From Prevotella sp. (GTDB lineage Bacteria; Bacteroidota; Bacteroidia; Bacteroidales; Bacteroidaceae): DNA of 64,000 bases. The position numbers were made by a program, and so were the translations under genes. Of this stretch, positions 10,025 through 19,403 are shown piece by piece. Where the stretch lies: contig JAEEQH010000003.1 of assembly GCA_016285245.1 (NCBI GenBank), positions 1-64,000 on the forward strand, written 5' to 3'. How positions within the stretch are numbered: position 1 is the first letter of the stretch; each line of letters begins with the position of its first letter. The notes beneath the pieces were generated by a model. It saw only the letters and a list, made by a program, of their open reading frames with translations. It searched no databases and was not told the DNA's origin.

Positions 10025-10951
10025 TTATTGAAAAATGTTGATTGTAATGTCGTTCGTGGGAATCTTTGGCCAAGAGAACAGCGGCAGCAGCTCGTCGGGC
10101 GTCAGCGGCTCCGACTCTGGCGTTAGTCCCGCCACCCTTGCCAGTATCCCGATGATGTCGGCGGCTTGATGCTTTGAGCGTAGTGCCTCCATGTCGAGGC
10201 TTCGGTCGCGCTTGGACAGTCGCTGGCCCGACGTGTTGCACAGTAGTGGGAAATGGACGAACCTGGGTGACGGCAGTCCCAGCAACCGTGCCACAAAGAT
10301 TTGTTGCGGCGAGGAGAGTAGCAAGTCATGGCCGCGTACCACTTCGGTGACACCCATCAGGGCATCGTCGACGACCACCGCCAACTGGTAGGCCCAGGCA
10401 CCGTCGCGTCGGCGGATGATGAAGTCGCCCACCTGACGGGCGAGGTTCACGCTCTGTGTGCCGTAGTGGCCGTCGGTAAATGTCACCGTCTCGTCGGGAA
10501 CCATCAGGCGGACGGCCGCAGGACCGTCCTGGGCTGGTCGCTGACGACAGGTGCCGGGATAGACCACACGGCCATCGCTCTCGTGGGGCGCTTGTGTGGC
10601 CAACAGGTCGGCGCGTGTGCAGTAGCAGGGATAGGTCAGCCCCTGACGCTGCAGCTCCCGGAAGTAGTCGTTGTAGATGTCCGAACGCTGACTCTGGTAT
10701 ACCGGCTCACCGTCCCATGTCAGCCCTAGCCACTCGAGGTCGTCCATCAGCAGATCGGCATACGCCTGACGCGAACGTCCCGGGTCGAGGTCCTCGATGC
10801 GCAGCAGCCAACGGCCGCCGCGACTTCGTGCCGACAGCCACGATAGCAAGGCAGCAAACACGTTGCCCAGATGCATACGCCCCGTTGGCGAGGGGGCAAA
10901 CCGTCCTGCGATACTTGGATTCTCTCTGTCCTTTCTCTCTGTTGACCGCAC
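10025..10951 (-). CDS. gluQ: Glutamyl-Q tRNA(Asp) synthetase
   Basis: A 308-residue truncated glutamyl-tRNA synthetase-like enzyme that would attach glutamate to queuosine in tRNA(Asp). It carries FAPSPTGRMHLGN (HIGH-type motif) near residue 20, a zinc site CYCTRADL...Y...C (about residues 111-137), and the KMSKS-type motif LSKRDRS near residue 250; the anticodon-binding domain of GluRS is missing, as expected. The start is a GTG. Its promoter box (TAACTTTG, minus, 10983-10990) mirrors that of divergent ung. Confidence 0.9.
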   Translation of the reverse strand: MRSTERKDRENPSIAGRFAPSPTGRMHLGNVFAALLSWLSARSRGGRWLLRIEDLDPGRSRQAYADLLMDDLEWLGLTWDGEPVYQSQRSDIYNDYFRELQRQGLTYPCYCTRADLLATQAPHESDGRVVYPGTCRQRPAQDGPAAVRLMVPDETVTFTDGHYGTQSVNLARQVGDFIIRRRDGAWAYQLAVVVDDALMGVTEVVRGHDLLLSSPQQIFVARLLGLPSPRFVHFPLLCNTSGQRLSKRDRSLDMEALRSKHQAADIIGILARVAGLTPESEPLTPDELLPLFSWPKIPTNDITINIFQ

Positions 10952-10980
10952 TTCTCTATTGCATTTTTATTCTCTCAGAC

Positions 10981-11013
10981 CGCAAAGTTACGAAAAAAAA
11001 TTGTAACTTTGCG
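10981..11013. promoter_or_regulatory. Mirrored divergent promoter between gluQ and ung
   Basis: CGCAAAGTTAC (10981-10991) and GTAACTTTGCG (11003-11013) are perfect 11-bp inverted arms 11 nt apart. Each arm contains a TAACTTTG box, one directed to gluQ (minus) and one to ung (plus). The two promoters would overlap, and neither has an obvious TTG at the standard distance. Confidence 0.6.
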
Positions 11014-11044
11014 CCAAGATTACGAATGATTAAGAAAAAATAGC

Positions 11045-11710
11045 ATGAACGTACAGATAGAAGCAACTTGGAAGGAACAGCTGTTGACGGAGTTCGACAA
11101 GGCGTACTTCCAGCAACTGACGTCCGCCGTGAGGCAGGAGTACCAGCAGACGGCGTGTTACCCGCCGGCACGACTCGTCTTCAACGCCTTCAACCTCTGT
11201 CCCTTCGACCGGGTGAAGGTGGTCATCATCGGCCAAGATCCTTACCACGAGCCGGGACAGGCCCACGGGCTGAGCTTCTCGGTACAGGATGGCGTGGCCT
11301 TTCCCCCGTCGCTGCAGAACATCTTCAAGGAGATAGAGCAGGATCTCGGAACACCCATTCCGCCGTCAGGTAACCTGACGCGGTGGGCGGAGCAGGGTGT
11401 GCTGCTGCTCAACGCGACGTTGACCGTCCGTGCCCACATGGCTAACAGTCACTCAACACTGGGGTGGCAGCAGTTCACCGATGCCGCCATCCGTGCGCTG
11501 GCAGCTGGTCGTGAGCACTTGGTCTATATGCTCTGGGGCGGCTATGCACGCTCGAAGGCGTACATGATTCCCAAAGACCGGAACCTCGTCCTGGAGTCCG
11601 TCCATCCTTCGCCGCTGTCGGCTAACCGCGGCGGCTGGTTCGGACAGCATCAGTTCTCTCGTTGCAACGACTATCTTGCGAGCAACGGCATTGAGCCTAT
11701 ACAATGGTAA
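11045..11710 (+). CDS. ung: Uracil-DNA glycosylase
   Basis: A 221-residue family-1 UDG, the base-excision enzyme that removes uracil from DNA. The signature motifs are complete: GQDPYHEPGQAHGLSFSV (catalytic Asp and water-activating region, about residue 64) and HPSPLSANRGGW (active-site His, about residue 188). Length is typical. It is followed after 6 nt by a DUF3109 gene on the same strand, and its promoter box (11004-11011) mirrors the gluQ one. Confidence 0.96.
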   Translation: MNVQIEATWKEQLLTEFDKAYFQQLTSAVRQEYQQTACYPPARLVFNAFNLCPFDRVKVVIIGQDPYHEPGQAHGLSFSVQDGVAFPPSLQNIFKEIEQDLGTPIPPSGNLTRWAEQGVLLLNATLTVRAHMANSHSTLGWQQFTDAAIRALAAGREHLVYMLWGGYARSKAYMIPKDRNLVLESVHPSPLSANRGGWFGQHQFSRCNDYLASNGIEPIQW

Positions 11711-11716
11711 AACGAC

Positions 11717-12307
11717 ATGAAGATCCCTCCTATTATTGACGTTGGCGGCATACTGCTGTCGTCCGACATACTGACAGAGCACTTCTGCTGTGACTATGAG
11801 AAGTGTCACGGCATCTGCTGCGTCGAAGGCGACGCGGGTGCTCCTGTAACGCTTGACGAGATTGCCGGCATGGAGGACGCCCTGGACACCGTCTGGACGG
11901 ACTTGTCGGCTCAGGCACAAGCTGTCATCGACCAGCAGGGCGTAGCCTGCACCGACCGCGACGGCGACCTGGTGACCAGCATCGTCGGCGGCAGGGATTG
12001 TGTCTTCACCTGTTACGACGGCGACAACTGCCTGTGCGCCCTTGAGAAGGCCTTCCGTAACGGCAAGACGGGATTTTGCAAGCCCATCAGCTGTGCGCTC
12101 TATCCTATCCGTGAGAAACAGTTCAGCGATGGTACCGTGGCCCTGAACTATCATCGTTGGGCTGTCTGTGCCGATGCTGTCAGGAAAGGACGTGAGGAGC
12201 AGGTTCCTGTCTACCAGTTCTTACACGAACCCCTGATACGACGCTTCGGGGAAGCGTGGTATCAGGAGCTCTGCGAAGTGGCGGAGATGCTACTCGGTCA
12301 AGAGTAA
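11717..12307 (+). CDS. DUF3109 family cysteine-rich protein
   Basis: A 196-residue protein with clustered cysteines: HFCCDYEKCHGICC near the N-terminus, then DCVFTCYDGDNCLCALEKAF, GFCKPISCALYPIR and AVCADA. The pattern suggests a metal site (zinc or an iron-sulfur cluster); function unknown. It starts 6 nt after ung, so they are probably co-transcribed, and ends 16 nt before the convergent TonB-dependent receptor gene. Confidence 0.82.
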   Translation: MKIPPIIDVGGILLSSDILTEHFCCDYEKCHGICCVEGDAGAPVTLDEIAGMEDALDTVWTDLSAQAQAVIDQQGVACTDRDGDLVTSIVGGRDCVFTCYDGDNCLCALEKAFRNGKTGFCKPISCALYPIREKQFSDGTVALNYHRWAVCADAVRKGREEQVPVYQFLHEPLIRRFGEAWYQELCEVAEMLLGQE

Positions 12308-12323
12308 CCCCCGGATTTTTCTT

Positions 12324-14672
12324 TTAGAAGTGCAGTCGTAAGTCGACTCCTGCCTGCAGGGGGTTGCCCTGCTGGGCAAAGGTGTGGAGACTGCCTGTTG
12401 CCGAACTCTGAACGGCGAAGGTGTTGTACTTCGTTGCTGTGAGGTTGCGTCCCCAGAGGCTGATGACGGCCTTGCCCAGCGCATAGTCGACATGGGCACC
12501 AAGGGTGGCGTAAAGCTTCTGCGAGTAGCTGTTGGCCTCGTCCCAGTAAACCTTTCCCAGACCGGCAACGTTGGCACCGAAGGTCAGACGGCCGACGGTG
12601 TAGTCGGCAGCGAAGCTGAATGTGTGTTGCGGCACGAAGGGCACGTAGTTGTCCTTGTAGTCGACTGCCACGTTAGCGCCATCGACCTTCACGCTGTCAA
12701 TGTACTCCTTGAACACGGCGCGTGTAAAGCCGTAGCCGGCTGTCCAATGCAGATGGTTGTCAAAGGCAGAACCGCGCAAAGACAGTTCCACGCCGCAACT
12801 GCTACTACGGCCGGCATTGACCATCATACGGCCGAACCCGTAGTTGCCGGCCATAACGGAGAGCTGCTGGTTACGGATTTCCATGTAGAAGCCGGCGAAG
12901 TCGGCCTGCAGTTTCCCATCAAAAAGATTCAGGTGTGCGCCGAACTCATAGTTCCATGACTCCTCGGGCTTGTAGCTGATGGTGCTGGCAATGTTGTCGT
13001 ACTCGAGACCGCTGTGCTCGATGTCCATGTCGCCGCGGGCCGTCTGTGCGATGCCCTGCAGCTCGGTCTGGAGAATGTCGCTGAACATCTGGATGTTGTA
13101 GCCGCCGGCACGGTAGCCTTTCGAGACGGTAGCATATATATTACTATTGTGTTGGTCTAACCGGTAGCTCAGTCCCACCTTCGGCAACAGCTGCTCGAAG
13201 CTGTTGTGCTCCTTGTGGCTCAGCAACGAGTTCACGCTGGCCTTGACGGCAGTACCCATCACGTTCTCGTCGAGTGTCATCAGGGCACTTGTGTTGTAGT
13301 CGATAGACACCTGGCTGACATCGTAGCGCAGACCGAGGGTGGCTTTCAGTCGGCTGCCGATGTTAAAGGACGACTCGTGGAACATGGCGTAGTTGTCCTG
13401 GGGCGTGCGGAACAGACCGGGGATGGTGGCCAGTTTCATCGTGATGTGGCAACCGCCGGCACGGGCAATCATCGCCTCGGCAGCCTCCATGCCCATGCGT
13501 TTGGCCATCGCGTTCAGCATACCGTAGTAGGCGTAGTCCTCTATGGTCTTCGACAGATAGGCGTTCATGTCCGGGTCGAAGTAGACGGGTGCATCGGTAC
13601 GCAGTCCCTGGTGTGAGTAGTAGGTACCAAACGTCCAGTTCCACAGGCGGTTGGGCTTGCTCTTCAGCGACAGTTCATGCGTCGTAGCGTTCATCAGCTG
13701 TGCCTGTTCCATGTGCATATAGTCGGCAGGCATATAGTCGATGTCCATCAGCATATCGTCCTTCAGGTATTGCCAGCTACCGGCATAATGGACAGTGGCC
13801 CAGTCGCCGGCATACTCCATGGTGAGACCCGTCGTCAGCATATGTCGCTGATAGTTTCCCTGACGGTTCGTAGCGGGGTCGGCTACATCGCCGCTGGCCT
13901 GGTCCAGCTCGCCGTAAGGGAAGCCGTTCTGCTTCACCCACTGATAGTCGGCCAGCAGTCCCAGAGTGAATCGGTCGGATGGCTGCCATGAGAGACGTAT
14001 ACGGCCGCCGGCCTCGTCGGTCTTGTCGGCACGCTCGCCGGTGGTAGTGTTCTCGAAGAAACCGCGTTGTCCGTCATAGAAAGCTGCCACGGCCAGTCCC
14101 AGAGAGCTGTTCAGCCGGCTGTAGTGTGCAACTTCGGCACGACGTGTGAAACCGGTGCCGATGCTGAGCAGGGCGTCGGTGCCCTGGTAGAACAAGGGGT
14201 TCTTGGTGTAGAGACGCAACAGTCCGCCTTCGCTGTTCTGGCCGTAGAGGGTTCCCTGAGGACCGCGGAGAACGTCGGCACGCTCCAACTGAAACATGGA
14301 GAAGTTGTGCATACTCTTGCTAATCAGGGGGATGTTGTCGACATAGACACCGACGGCCGGGCTGTTGACGCGGGAGCCGATACCACGGACATACATCGAC
14401 GACGTGTAACGCGAACCGTAGGCCGGCATGACAAAAGACGGAACGTACTGGGACACGTCACGCAAGTCTCTCACGTTAAGATTGTTAAAGTCCTGAGTGC
14501 CGAACTGTGTTGAACTGACGGGCTGGTGGCGCAGCAGGTGCAAGTCCTTGGGTTGCGATACGACGACGACCTCATCAAGGTCTACGACACGACTACTGTC
14601 TGTCACCTCAGCGGCACGAAGACCTGCAAGGCAGAGGGAACAGACAGTAATCAGTAAAAATCTTTTATTCAT
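12324..14672 (-). CDS. TonB-dependent outer membrane receptor
   Basis: A 782-residue receptor with a signal peptide, a TonB-box-like segment (LDEVVVVSQPK, residues 32-42), a plug domain (SMYVRGIGSRVNSPAVGVYVDNIP; LERADVLRGPQGTLYGQNSEG) and a long beta-barrel ending in the aromatic residue of LRLHF. No carboxypeptidase-like domain precedes the plug and no SusD gene adjoins it, so it is not a typical SusC polysaccharide receptor; an iron-chelate or cofactor substrate is likelier, but nothing here names it. Promoter TTG-N20-TACCTTTG lies at 14708-14738 on the minus strand. Confidence 0.92.
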   Translation of the reverse strand: MNKRFLLITVCSLCLAGLRAAEVTDSSRVVDLDEVVVVSQPKDLHLLRHQPVSSTQFGTQDFNNLNVRDLRDVSQYVPSFVMPAYGSRYTSSMYVRGIGSRVNSPAVGVYVDNIPLISKSMHNFSMFQLERADVLRGPQGTLYGQNSEGGLLRLYTKNPLFYQGTDALLSIGTGFTRRAEVAHYSRLNSSLGLAVAAFYDGQRGFFENTTTGERADKTDEAGGRIRLSWQPSDRFTLGLLADYQWVKQNGFPYGELDQASGDVADPATNRQGNYQRHMLTTGLTMEYAGDWATVHYAGSWQYLKDDMLMDIDYMPADYMHMEQAQLMNATTHELSLKSKPNRLWNWTFGTYYSHQGLRTDAPVYFDPDMNAYLSKTIEDYAYYGMLNAMAKRMGMEAAEAMIARAGGCHITMKLATIPGLFRTPQDNYAMFHESSFNIGSRLKATLGLRYDVSQVSIDYNTSALMTLDENVMGTAVKASVNSLLSHKEHNSFEQLLPKVGLSYRLDQHNSNIYATVSKGYRAGGYNIQMFSDILQTELQGIAQTARGDMDIEHSGLEYDNIASTISYKPEESWNYEFGAHLNLFDGKLQADFAGFYMEIRNQQLSVMAGNYGFGRMMVNAGRSSSCGVELSLRGSAFDNHLHWTAGYGFTRAVFKEYIDSVKVDGANVAVDYKDNYVPFVPQHTFSFAADYTVGRLTFGANVAGLGKVYWDEANSYSQKLYATLGAHVDYALGKAVISLWGRNLTATKYNTFAVQSSATGSLHTFAQQGNPLQAGVDLRLHF

Positions 14673-14707
14673 ATATCATCAATCTTGTGTTGTTTATTTT
14701 GCAGCTG

Positions 14708-14738
14708 CAAAGGTACGCCTTTTCTGTGAGACGTACAA
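14708..14738 (-). promoter_or_regulatory. Promoter of the TonB-dependent receptor
   Basis: Minus strand TACCTTTG (14708-14715) with TTG (CAA at 14736-14738) 20 nt upstream. The leader is about 30 nt. No Fur-like or riboswitch-like structure is evident in the 135-bp gap. Confidence 0.7.
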
Positions 14739-14770
14739 TCCTTATTTATAAGGAAATCACACAAGATTCA

Positions 14771-14791
14771 TCTGCCGGAATAGTCGGCAGA
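14771..14791 (-). terminator. Hairpin downstream of metG
   Basis: TCTGCCG (14771-14777) and CGGCAGA (14785-14791) form a 7-bp stem with a 7-nt loop, 17 nt past the metG stop. There is no clean T-run after it, so the call is weak. Confidence 0.35.
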
Positions 14792-14807
14792 ATGGTTGGA
14801 CGGCTGA

Positions 14808-16874
14808 TTAGCCCACCTGACTGCCGGGCTTCACGTCCTTTGTCGTGGTCACCACGCTGAGGCTCTCGTCAGCATCTACGGCCGAGAGAATCATACCCTG
14901 ACTCTCGATACCCATCATGGTACGGGGGGCGAAGTTGGCCACAAAGAGGATACGCTTACCAATCAATTCCTCAGGATTCTCGTAGAAGGCAGCGATACCG
15001 GAACAGATGGTGCGGTCTGTGCCAGAACCATCGTCGATGGTGAACTGCAGGAGCTTCTTGCTCTTCTTTACCTTCTGACAATCCTTCACCAAACCCACGC
15101 GGATATCGAGTTTCTCGAAGTCGTCAAACGAGCAGGTATCCTTGATAGGAGCGGCCTTGTAGGCAGCAGCCTCGTTGGCCTTCTTGGTCGCCTCCAGCTT
15201 ATCCAGCTGCTTCTGGATAACCTCGTCCTCAATCTTCTCGAACAGCAGAGCAGGCTCGCCCAGCTGATGACCAGCCTCCAAGAGGTCGGTAGAACCCAGC
15301 TGCTCCCACTCGAAGTTGCTGATGTTCAGCATCTCGCGAAGCTTCTTGCTGCTGAATGGCAGGAATGGCTCGAAGGCGATAGCGAGGTTAGCTGTCAACT
15401 GCAAGCAGATGTTCAGGATAGTCTCGCAACGCTTTGGATCAGTCTTCCAAACCTTCCAAGGCTCACACTCTGTGATATAGCGGTTACCGATACGAGCCAG
15501 ATTCATAGCCTCGAACTGGGCATCGCGGAACTTGAACTGCTCCAGCAGAGCCTCAACCTTAGCCTTTACATCCTTGAACTCCTCTAGGGCCTGCTTATCT
15601 ACATCCTGCAACTCGCCACAAGCAGGAACTACACCGTTCCAGTACTTCTTGGTGAGCTGGAGAGCACGGTTTACGAAGTTGCCATAAACAGCTACGAGCT
15701 CATTGTTATTACGATCCTGGAAATCCTTCCAAGTAAAGTTATTATCCTTGGTCTCAGGTGCATTGGCTGTCAATACATAGCGCAATACATCCTGCTTACC
15801 AGGCATATCAACCAGATACTCGTGGAGCCATACAGCCCAGTTACGAGAGGTTGAAATCTTATCGTTCTCCAGATTCAGGAACTCGTTGGCAGGCACGTTA
15901 TCAGGCATGATATACTTGCCGTGAGCCTTCATCATGACGGGGAAGATAATACAGTGGAACACGATGTTGTCCTTACCGATGAAGTGTACCAGTCGGGTAT
16001 CCTCATCCTGCCACCATTTTTCCCAGTTACCCCACTTCTCAGGCTCCTTCTCGCAAAGTTCCTTGGTGTTTGATACATAACCGATGGGGGCGTCAAACCA
16101 GACGTAGAGCACCTTGCCGTCGGCGCCCTCAATGGGTACGGGGATACCCCAGTCCAAGTCGCGTGTCATAGCGCGGGGCTGCAGGTCCATATCGAGCCAC
16201 GACTTGCACTGGCCGTAGACGTTCGAGCGCCACTCCTTGTGACCCTCTAGAATCCATTGTTTCAACCAGTCCTGATACTCGTTCAAAGGGAGATACCAGT
16301 TCTTGGTCTCCTTCAACACAGGCGTAGAACCGCTGATGGTCGACTTCGGATTGATGAGCTCCGTGGGACTCAGGTCACGTCCGCACTTCTCACACTGGTC
16401 GCCATAGGCACCCTCGTTGTGGCAGTGGGGACACTCGCCCGTCACGTAGCGGTCAGCCAGGAACTGCTTGGCCTCCTCGTCATAGAGTTGTTCCGTCGTT
16501 TCTTCCACCAATTTGCCTTCATCGTAGAGCTTGCGGAACCACTCAGCAGCAAACTTGTGGTGCGTCTCGCTGGTGGTACGACTATAGATATCGAACGAGA
16601 TGCCGAACTCCTCGAACGAGTCCTTGATCATCTTGTGATAGCGGTCTACAACATCTTGAGGCGTGATGCCTTCCTTACGGGCACGGACGGTGATGGGCAC
16701 ACCATGCTCATCGCTACCGCCAATGAACATCACCTCGCGCTTCTTCAGTCGGAGGTAACGCACATAGATGTCAGCCGGCACATAGACACCGGCCAGGTGA
16801 CCAATATGCACGCCGCCATTGGCATAGGGCAGGGCAGAGGTCACGGTTATTCGCTTATAATTTTTCTGTTCCAT
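14808..16874 (-). CDS. metG: Methionyl-tRNA synthetase
   Basis: A 688-residue class I synthetase from the ATG at 16872-16874 (MEQKNYKRI). A longer frame to 17048 covers the promoter and is rejected. Features: [16 protein letters not shown] (HIGH motif), zinc cysteines [17 protein letters not shown], the KMSKS variant DKISTSRNW, and a C-terminal tRNA-binding domain (about residues 585-688, [14 protein letters not shown]) of the Trbp111 type. It charges tRNA(Met). Promoter TTG-N20-TAACTTTG lies at 16901-16931 on the minus strand. The middle of the gene is visibly richer in A/T codons than neighbouring genes. Confidence 0.96.
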   Translation of the reverse strand: MEQKNYKRITVTSALPYANGGVHIGHLAGVYVPADIYVRYLRLKKREVMFIGGSDEHGVPITVRARKEGITPQDVVDRYHKMIKDSFEEFGISFDIYSRTTSETHHKFAAEWFRKLYDEGKLVEETTEQLYDEEAKQFLADRYVTGECPHCHNEGAYGDQCEKCGRDLSPTELINPKSTISGSTPVLKETKNWYLPLNEYQDWLKQWILEGHKEWRSNVYGQCKSWLDMDLQPRAMTRDLDWGIPVPIEGADGKVLYVWFDAPIGYVSNTKELCEKEPEKWGNWEKWWQDEDTRLVHFIGKDNIVFHCIIFPVMMKAHGKYIMPDNVPANEFLNLENDKISTSRNWAVWLHEYLVDMPGKQDVLRYVLTANAPETKDNNFTWKDFQDRNNNELVAVYGNFVNRALQLTKKYWNGVVPACGELQDVDKQALEEFKDVKAKVEALLEQFKFRDAQFEAMNLARIGNRYITECEPWKVWKTDPKRCETILNICLQLTANLAIAFEPFLPFSSKKLREMLNISNFEWEQLGSTDLLEAGHQLGEPALLFEKIEDEVIQKQLDKLEATKKANEAAAYKAAPIKDTCSFDDFEKLDIRVGLVKDCQKVKKSKKLLQFTIDDGSGTDRTICSGIAAFYENPEELIGKRILFVANFAPRTMMGIESQGMILSAVDADESLSVVTTTKDVKPGSQVG

Positions 16875-16900
16875 TTTATAATAATGTGTAATTTGGGGTG

Positions 16901-16931
16901 CAAAGTTACTGTAAAATGAGCGAAATACCAA
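16901..16931 (-). promoter_or_regulatory. Promoter of metG
   Basis: Minus strand TAACTTTG (16901-16908) with TTG (CAA at 16929-16931) 20 nt upstream, and a leader of about 25 nt. Confidence 0.75.
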
Positions 16932-17033
16932 ATTTATTTGGAATTTTACTGCTGCAAACGCGCCAAAGTGACAAAAAGTGTATGTAGGGAAAAATATTTT
17001 TCGTAAAACGATGGTAATTTCGTTTTTTCTTCG

Positions 17034-17041
17034 TATATTTG
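17034..17041 (+). promoter_or_regulatory. -7 box for the beta-barrel gene
   Basis: TATATTTG, 60 nt before the start at 17102. No consensus -33 TTG at 19-20 nt; a TGG occupies that position. Confidence 0.45.
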
Positions 17042-17101
17042 TACCCAAATATAACTATTATCCTCGCAAAAGAGATACTAATAACTAATTTCATACCACC
17101 T

Positions 17102-17878
17102 ATGAAGCACATGAAACAATTATTATTTGTTGCTCTGGCCGCCATGTTTGGCATCCAGACATCACAAGCACAGGAAATCGAGTATGGCCTGTTTAATCAC
17201 GTGGGGGCAGGCATCTCATTGGGTACTGATGGTATCGGTTTCGACGTAGCCGCCCCCATTACCGAGTGGGCTGCCGTTCGTGCTGGTTTGTCTTTCTTCC
17301 CCAAAATTAAGTATGATGACGATGCTGAAATCAGATCCAACAGTAAGTCGTTTACCAAGAAGAAAGTGAATATCGAAGGGGAGTTGAATGTCTGCGACTT
17401 TAAGATGCTTTTCGACTTCTATCCTATTAAGAATAGCGGATTCCACCTGACGGCAGGTGCTTTCATTGGTTCCAAAAAACTTGTCAAAGCATATAACACA
17501 GAGGAATTCCTGGCCAGGGATGAATGGGGCGTGTCGGGTATTATGATTGGTAACTACCGCGTTACTTCAGATAAGAATGGTAATTGTCAGGCAAATATTG
17601 AGGTGGCAGGCTTCAAGCCGTATGTCGGTATCGGCTTCGGTCGCGCTATACCCAAGAGCCGCATCAACGTGTCGTGTGACCTGGGTGTGAAGTTCTGGGG
17701 CAAACCTTGTGTGGGTGCTGTTACAACCACTGATTTCGGAGAAAAGAAATACACGAAAATTCATTACAAAGATCTTACCAAAGAGGATGATGAGGATCTT
17801 CGTGATGGATTAAAGACTGCAGAGAAGATTACGCTATTTCCCGTGCTGAACATCCGCCTCACCGGACGTATTTTCTAA
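17102..17878 (+). CDS. Putative outer-membrane beta-barrel protein
   Basis: A 258-residue protein beginning MKHMKQLLFVALAAMFG with signal cleavage near SQAQ; translation could equally start at the second methionine (17111). The mature part alternates short hydrophobic strands and glycine turns (GVGIGFGRAIP-like pattern near the C-terminus: YVGIGFGRAIPKSRINVSCD) and ends with LNIRLTGRIF, an aromatic-terminated strand typical of outer membrane barrels. I do not recognise a specific family. It is followed 34 nt later by a lipoprotein gene. Confidence 0.6.
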   Translation: MKHMKQLLFVALAAMFGIQTSQAQEIEYGLFNHVGAGISLGTDGIGFDVAAPITEWAAVRAGLSFFPKIKYDDDAEIRSNSKSFTKKKVNIEGELNVCDFKMLFDFYPIKNSGFHLTAGAFIGSKKLVKAYNTEEFLARDEWGVSGIMIGNYRVTSDKNGNCQANIEVAGFKPYVGIGFGRAIPKSRINVSCDLGVKFWGKPCVGAVTTTDFGEKKYTKIHYKDLTKEDDEDLRDGLKTAEKITLFPVLNIRLTGRIF

Positions 17879-17912
17879 GAAAAAAGAGTCAATAACAAAA
17901 AATACTGAAGCT

Positions 17913-18881
17913 ATGAAAAAGTTTTTCTATCTCGCAGTAGCTGTCATGACGGCTTTCTGCACGACTGCTTGTAGCAGTGACGATGACGATAACAATAACA
18001 ATAATGGTGGCGGAAATACTAAGTCTGGCATCCAGACTCCGAAGTACACCAACGAAGCTTGTAAGATTACACCGTCAAGCCCCATTCCCTTAGGAAGTGG
18101 CTACACACTTGAGACAATCGACATGGGCGAGAGCGGCCGTTGCTATTTCCTGATCAAGGACGACGAAGAAGAGACCTCTGTGTTAAACGCCAACTACATT
18201 TACGATGAAGGTGTCTATACCGTTATGGGGAAAAATGTGAAAGGTACAGTGAAGCTTGGGTCAAGATCACGAGCCAGCGAGGGGGTGAACCTGATTGTGA
18301 AGGTGACCATTATTATTGATGGTAAGACGCTGAACTGCGACACCGATATCGATGGTGGCGTTGACGCCATCAAGCTGGTCAGTTCGATCTATGGTGACCC
18401 GGATATCGTGTCGACATGGAAGGTGCGTACAAAGACTAGCGATGGATTGCCTGTCGGTTTGTTGATTGACCTGAAGGGCGACGTAAATCTGTTCAAGACC
18501 TTCAGCGGTGGCGATCTTCGAAACATCCGCAACGAGGCTGAGGCTCAGGGTGCCGAATTTACGGACTCAGAGAGGGAGGAATTCGAAAAGACCTTGGTAT
18601 ACGTCTCCTTCACCAAGGACTATATTACCCTTGACTATGACGACGGCACATCCGACTGTGGCACGTGGAGCTGGGCTGGTAGCGAGGCAAAGAAGTTTAA
18701 CATGAAGATGTTGTCTGCCGATATGGGTAACAAGTTCATTGTCACTAATACGACGGCAGGTGTACTGTTCGACAAGGATAACGGTTTCCTGAATGTGATA
18801 CTGAATGCGAACATCACGGGCAACAAGAATTACACCGCAACGCTCACGCTACAGCTTGAGCAGGTTCCTCAGGTGAAATAG
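17913..18881 (+). CDS. Hypothetical surface lipoprotein
   Basis: A 322-residue protein with a lipoprotein signal (MKKFFYLAVAVMTAFCTTAC, lipidated cysteine at residue 20) followed by SSDDDDNNNNNGGGN, an acidic/asparagine stretch of the type that acts as a lipoprotein export signal in Bacteroidetes. The rest is beta-rich with no domain I recognise. It probably shares a transcript with the beta-barrel gene 34 nt upstream. Confidence 0.75.
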   Translation: MKKFFYLAVAVMTAFCTTACSSDDDDNNNNNGGGNTKSGIQTPKYTNEACKITPSSPIPLGSGYTLETIDMGESGRCYFLIKDDEEETSVLNANYIYDEGVYTVMGKNVKGTVKLGSRSRASEGVNLIVKVTIIIDGKTLNCDTDIDGGVDAIKLVSSIYGDPDIVSTWKVRTKTSDGLPVGLLIDLKGDVNLFKTFSGGDLRNIRNEAEAQGAEFTDSEREEFEKTLVYVSFTKDYITLDYDDGTSDCGTWSWAGSEAKKFNMKMLSADMGNKFIVTNTTAGVLFDKDNGFLNVILNANITGNKNYTATLTLQLEQVPQVK

Positions 18882-18910
18882 TCCTGCAACGTACATTTGT
18901 GGTTTAAGAT

Positions 18911-18958
18911 TTGGTCAGTTCGCGAAATTGTCGTACCTTTGCGGCAGTTTCGCGAACT
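18911..18958 (+). promoter_or_regulatory. aroQ promoter with a dyad operator around the -7 box
   Basis: TTG (18911-18913), 20 nt, TACCTTTG (18934-18941). The -7 box is flanked by perfect inverted 11-bp arms, AGTTCGCGAAA (18917-18927) and TTTCGCGAACT (18948-18958); each arm also contains the palindrome TTCGCGAA. One arm lies between the -33 and -7 boxes and the other over the probable transcription start, a classic placement for a repressor operator. Confidence 0.7.
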
Positions 18959-18974
18959 AACTGTTTTTCAGAAG

Positions 18975-19403
18975 ATGAAAATACTGATTGTCAATGGTCC
19001 CAACCTGAATATGTTGGGTCGACGTGAACCGGGCATCTACGGGCAGGAGTCGTTCCTTGATTTTCTGCCGCGATTGCAGTCTCGTTACCCCGACATCGAG
19101 ATAGACTACTATCAGAGTAATGTCGAGGGGGCGCTCATCGATAAGATGCAGGAGGCAGGCTTCGGTGACTGCGACGGTATCGTGCTGAATGCCGGGGCCT
19201 ATACTCATACCAGTGTTGCCCTGCAAGACTGCATCCGCTCGCTGAAGTGTCCCGTCATCGAGGTTCACATCTCCAACGTCCACAAGCGTGAGGAGTTCCG
19301 CCACAAGTCCATGATCTCGTGTGCCTGCCTCGGTGTCATCTGTGGCTTCGGTCTCGATAGCTATCGTCTGGCCATTGAGGCACTGATTCAAGGTGAGAAA
19401 TGA
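18975..19403 (+). CDS. aroQ: Type II 3-dehydroquinate dehydratase
   Basis: A 142-residue enzyme of the shikimate pathway that dehydrates 3-dehydroquinate. Start at 18975 (MKILIVNGPNLNMLGRREPG), because the longer frame to 18897 runs through the promoter and operator. Hallmarks: the lid tyrosine GIYG, LNAGAYTHTSVALQD, and VIEVHISNVHKREEFRHKS. It overlaps the next gene by ATGA (19400-19403), so it is the first gene of an operon with an O-methyltransferase, rbfA and a permease. Confidence 0.95.
   Translation: MKILIVNGPNLNMLGRREPGIYGQESFLDFLPRLQSRYPDIEIDYYQSNVEGALIDKMQEAGFGDCDGIVLNAGAYTHTSVALQDCIRSLKCPVIEVHISNVHKREEFRHKSMISCACLGVICGFGLDSYRLAIEALIQGEK

Noticed and set aside
14672..14808. Riboswitch upstream of the TonB-dependent receptor
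   Set aside because: The leader is only about 30 nt after the promoter, too short for a cobalamin or other riboswitch.
16875..17048. 58-residue extension of MetG
   Set aside because: It runs across the promoter and into the divergent gene region; the family N-terminus begins at 16874.
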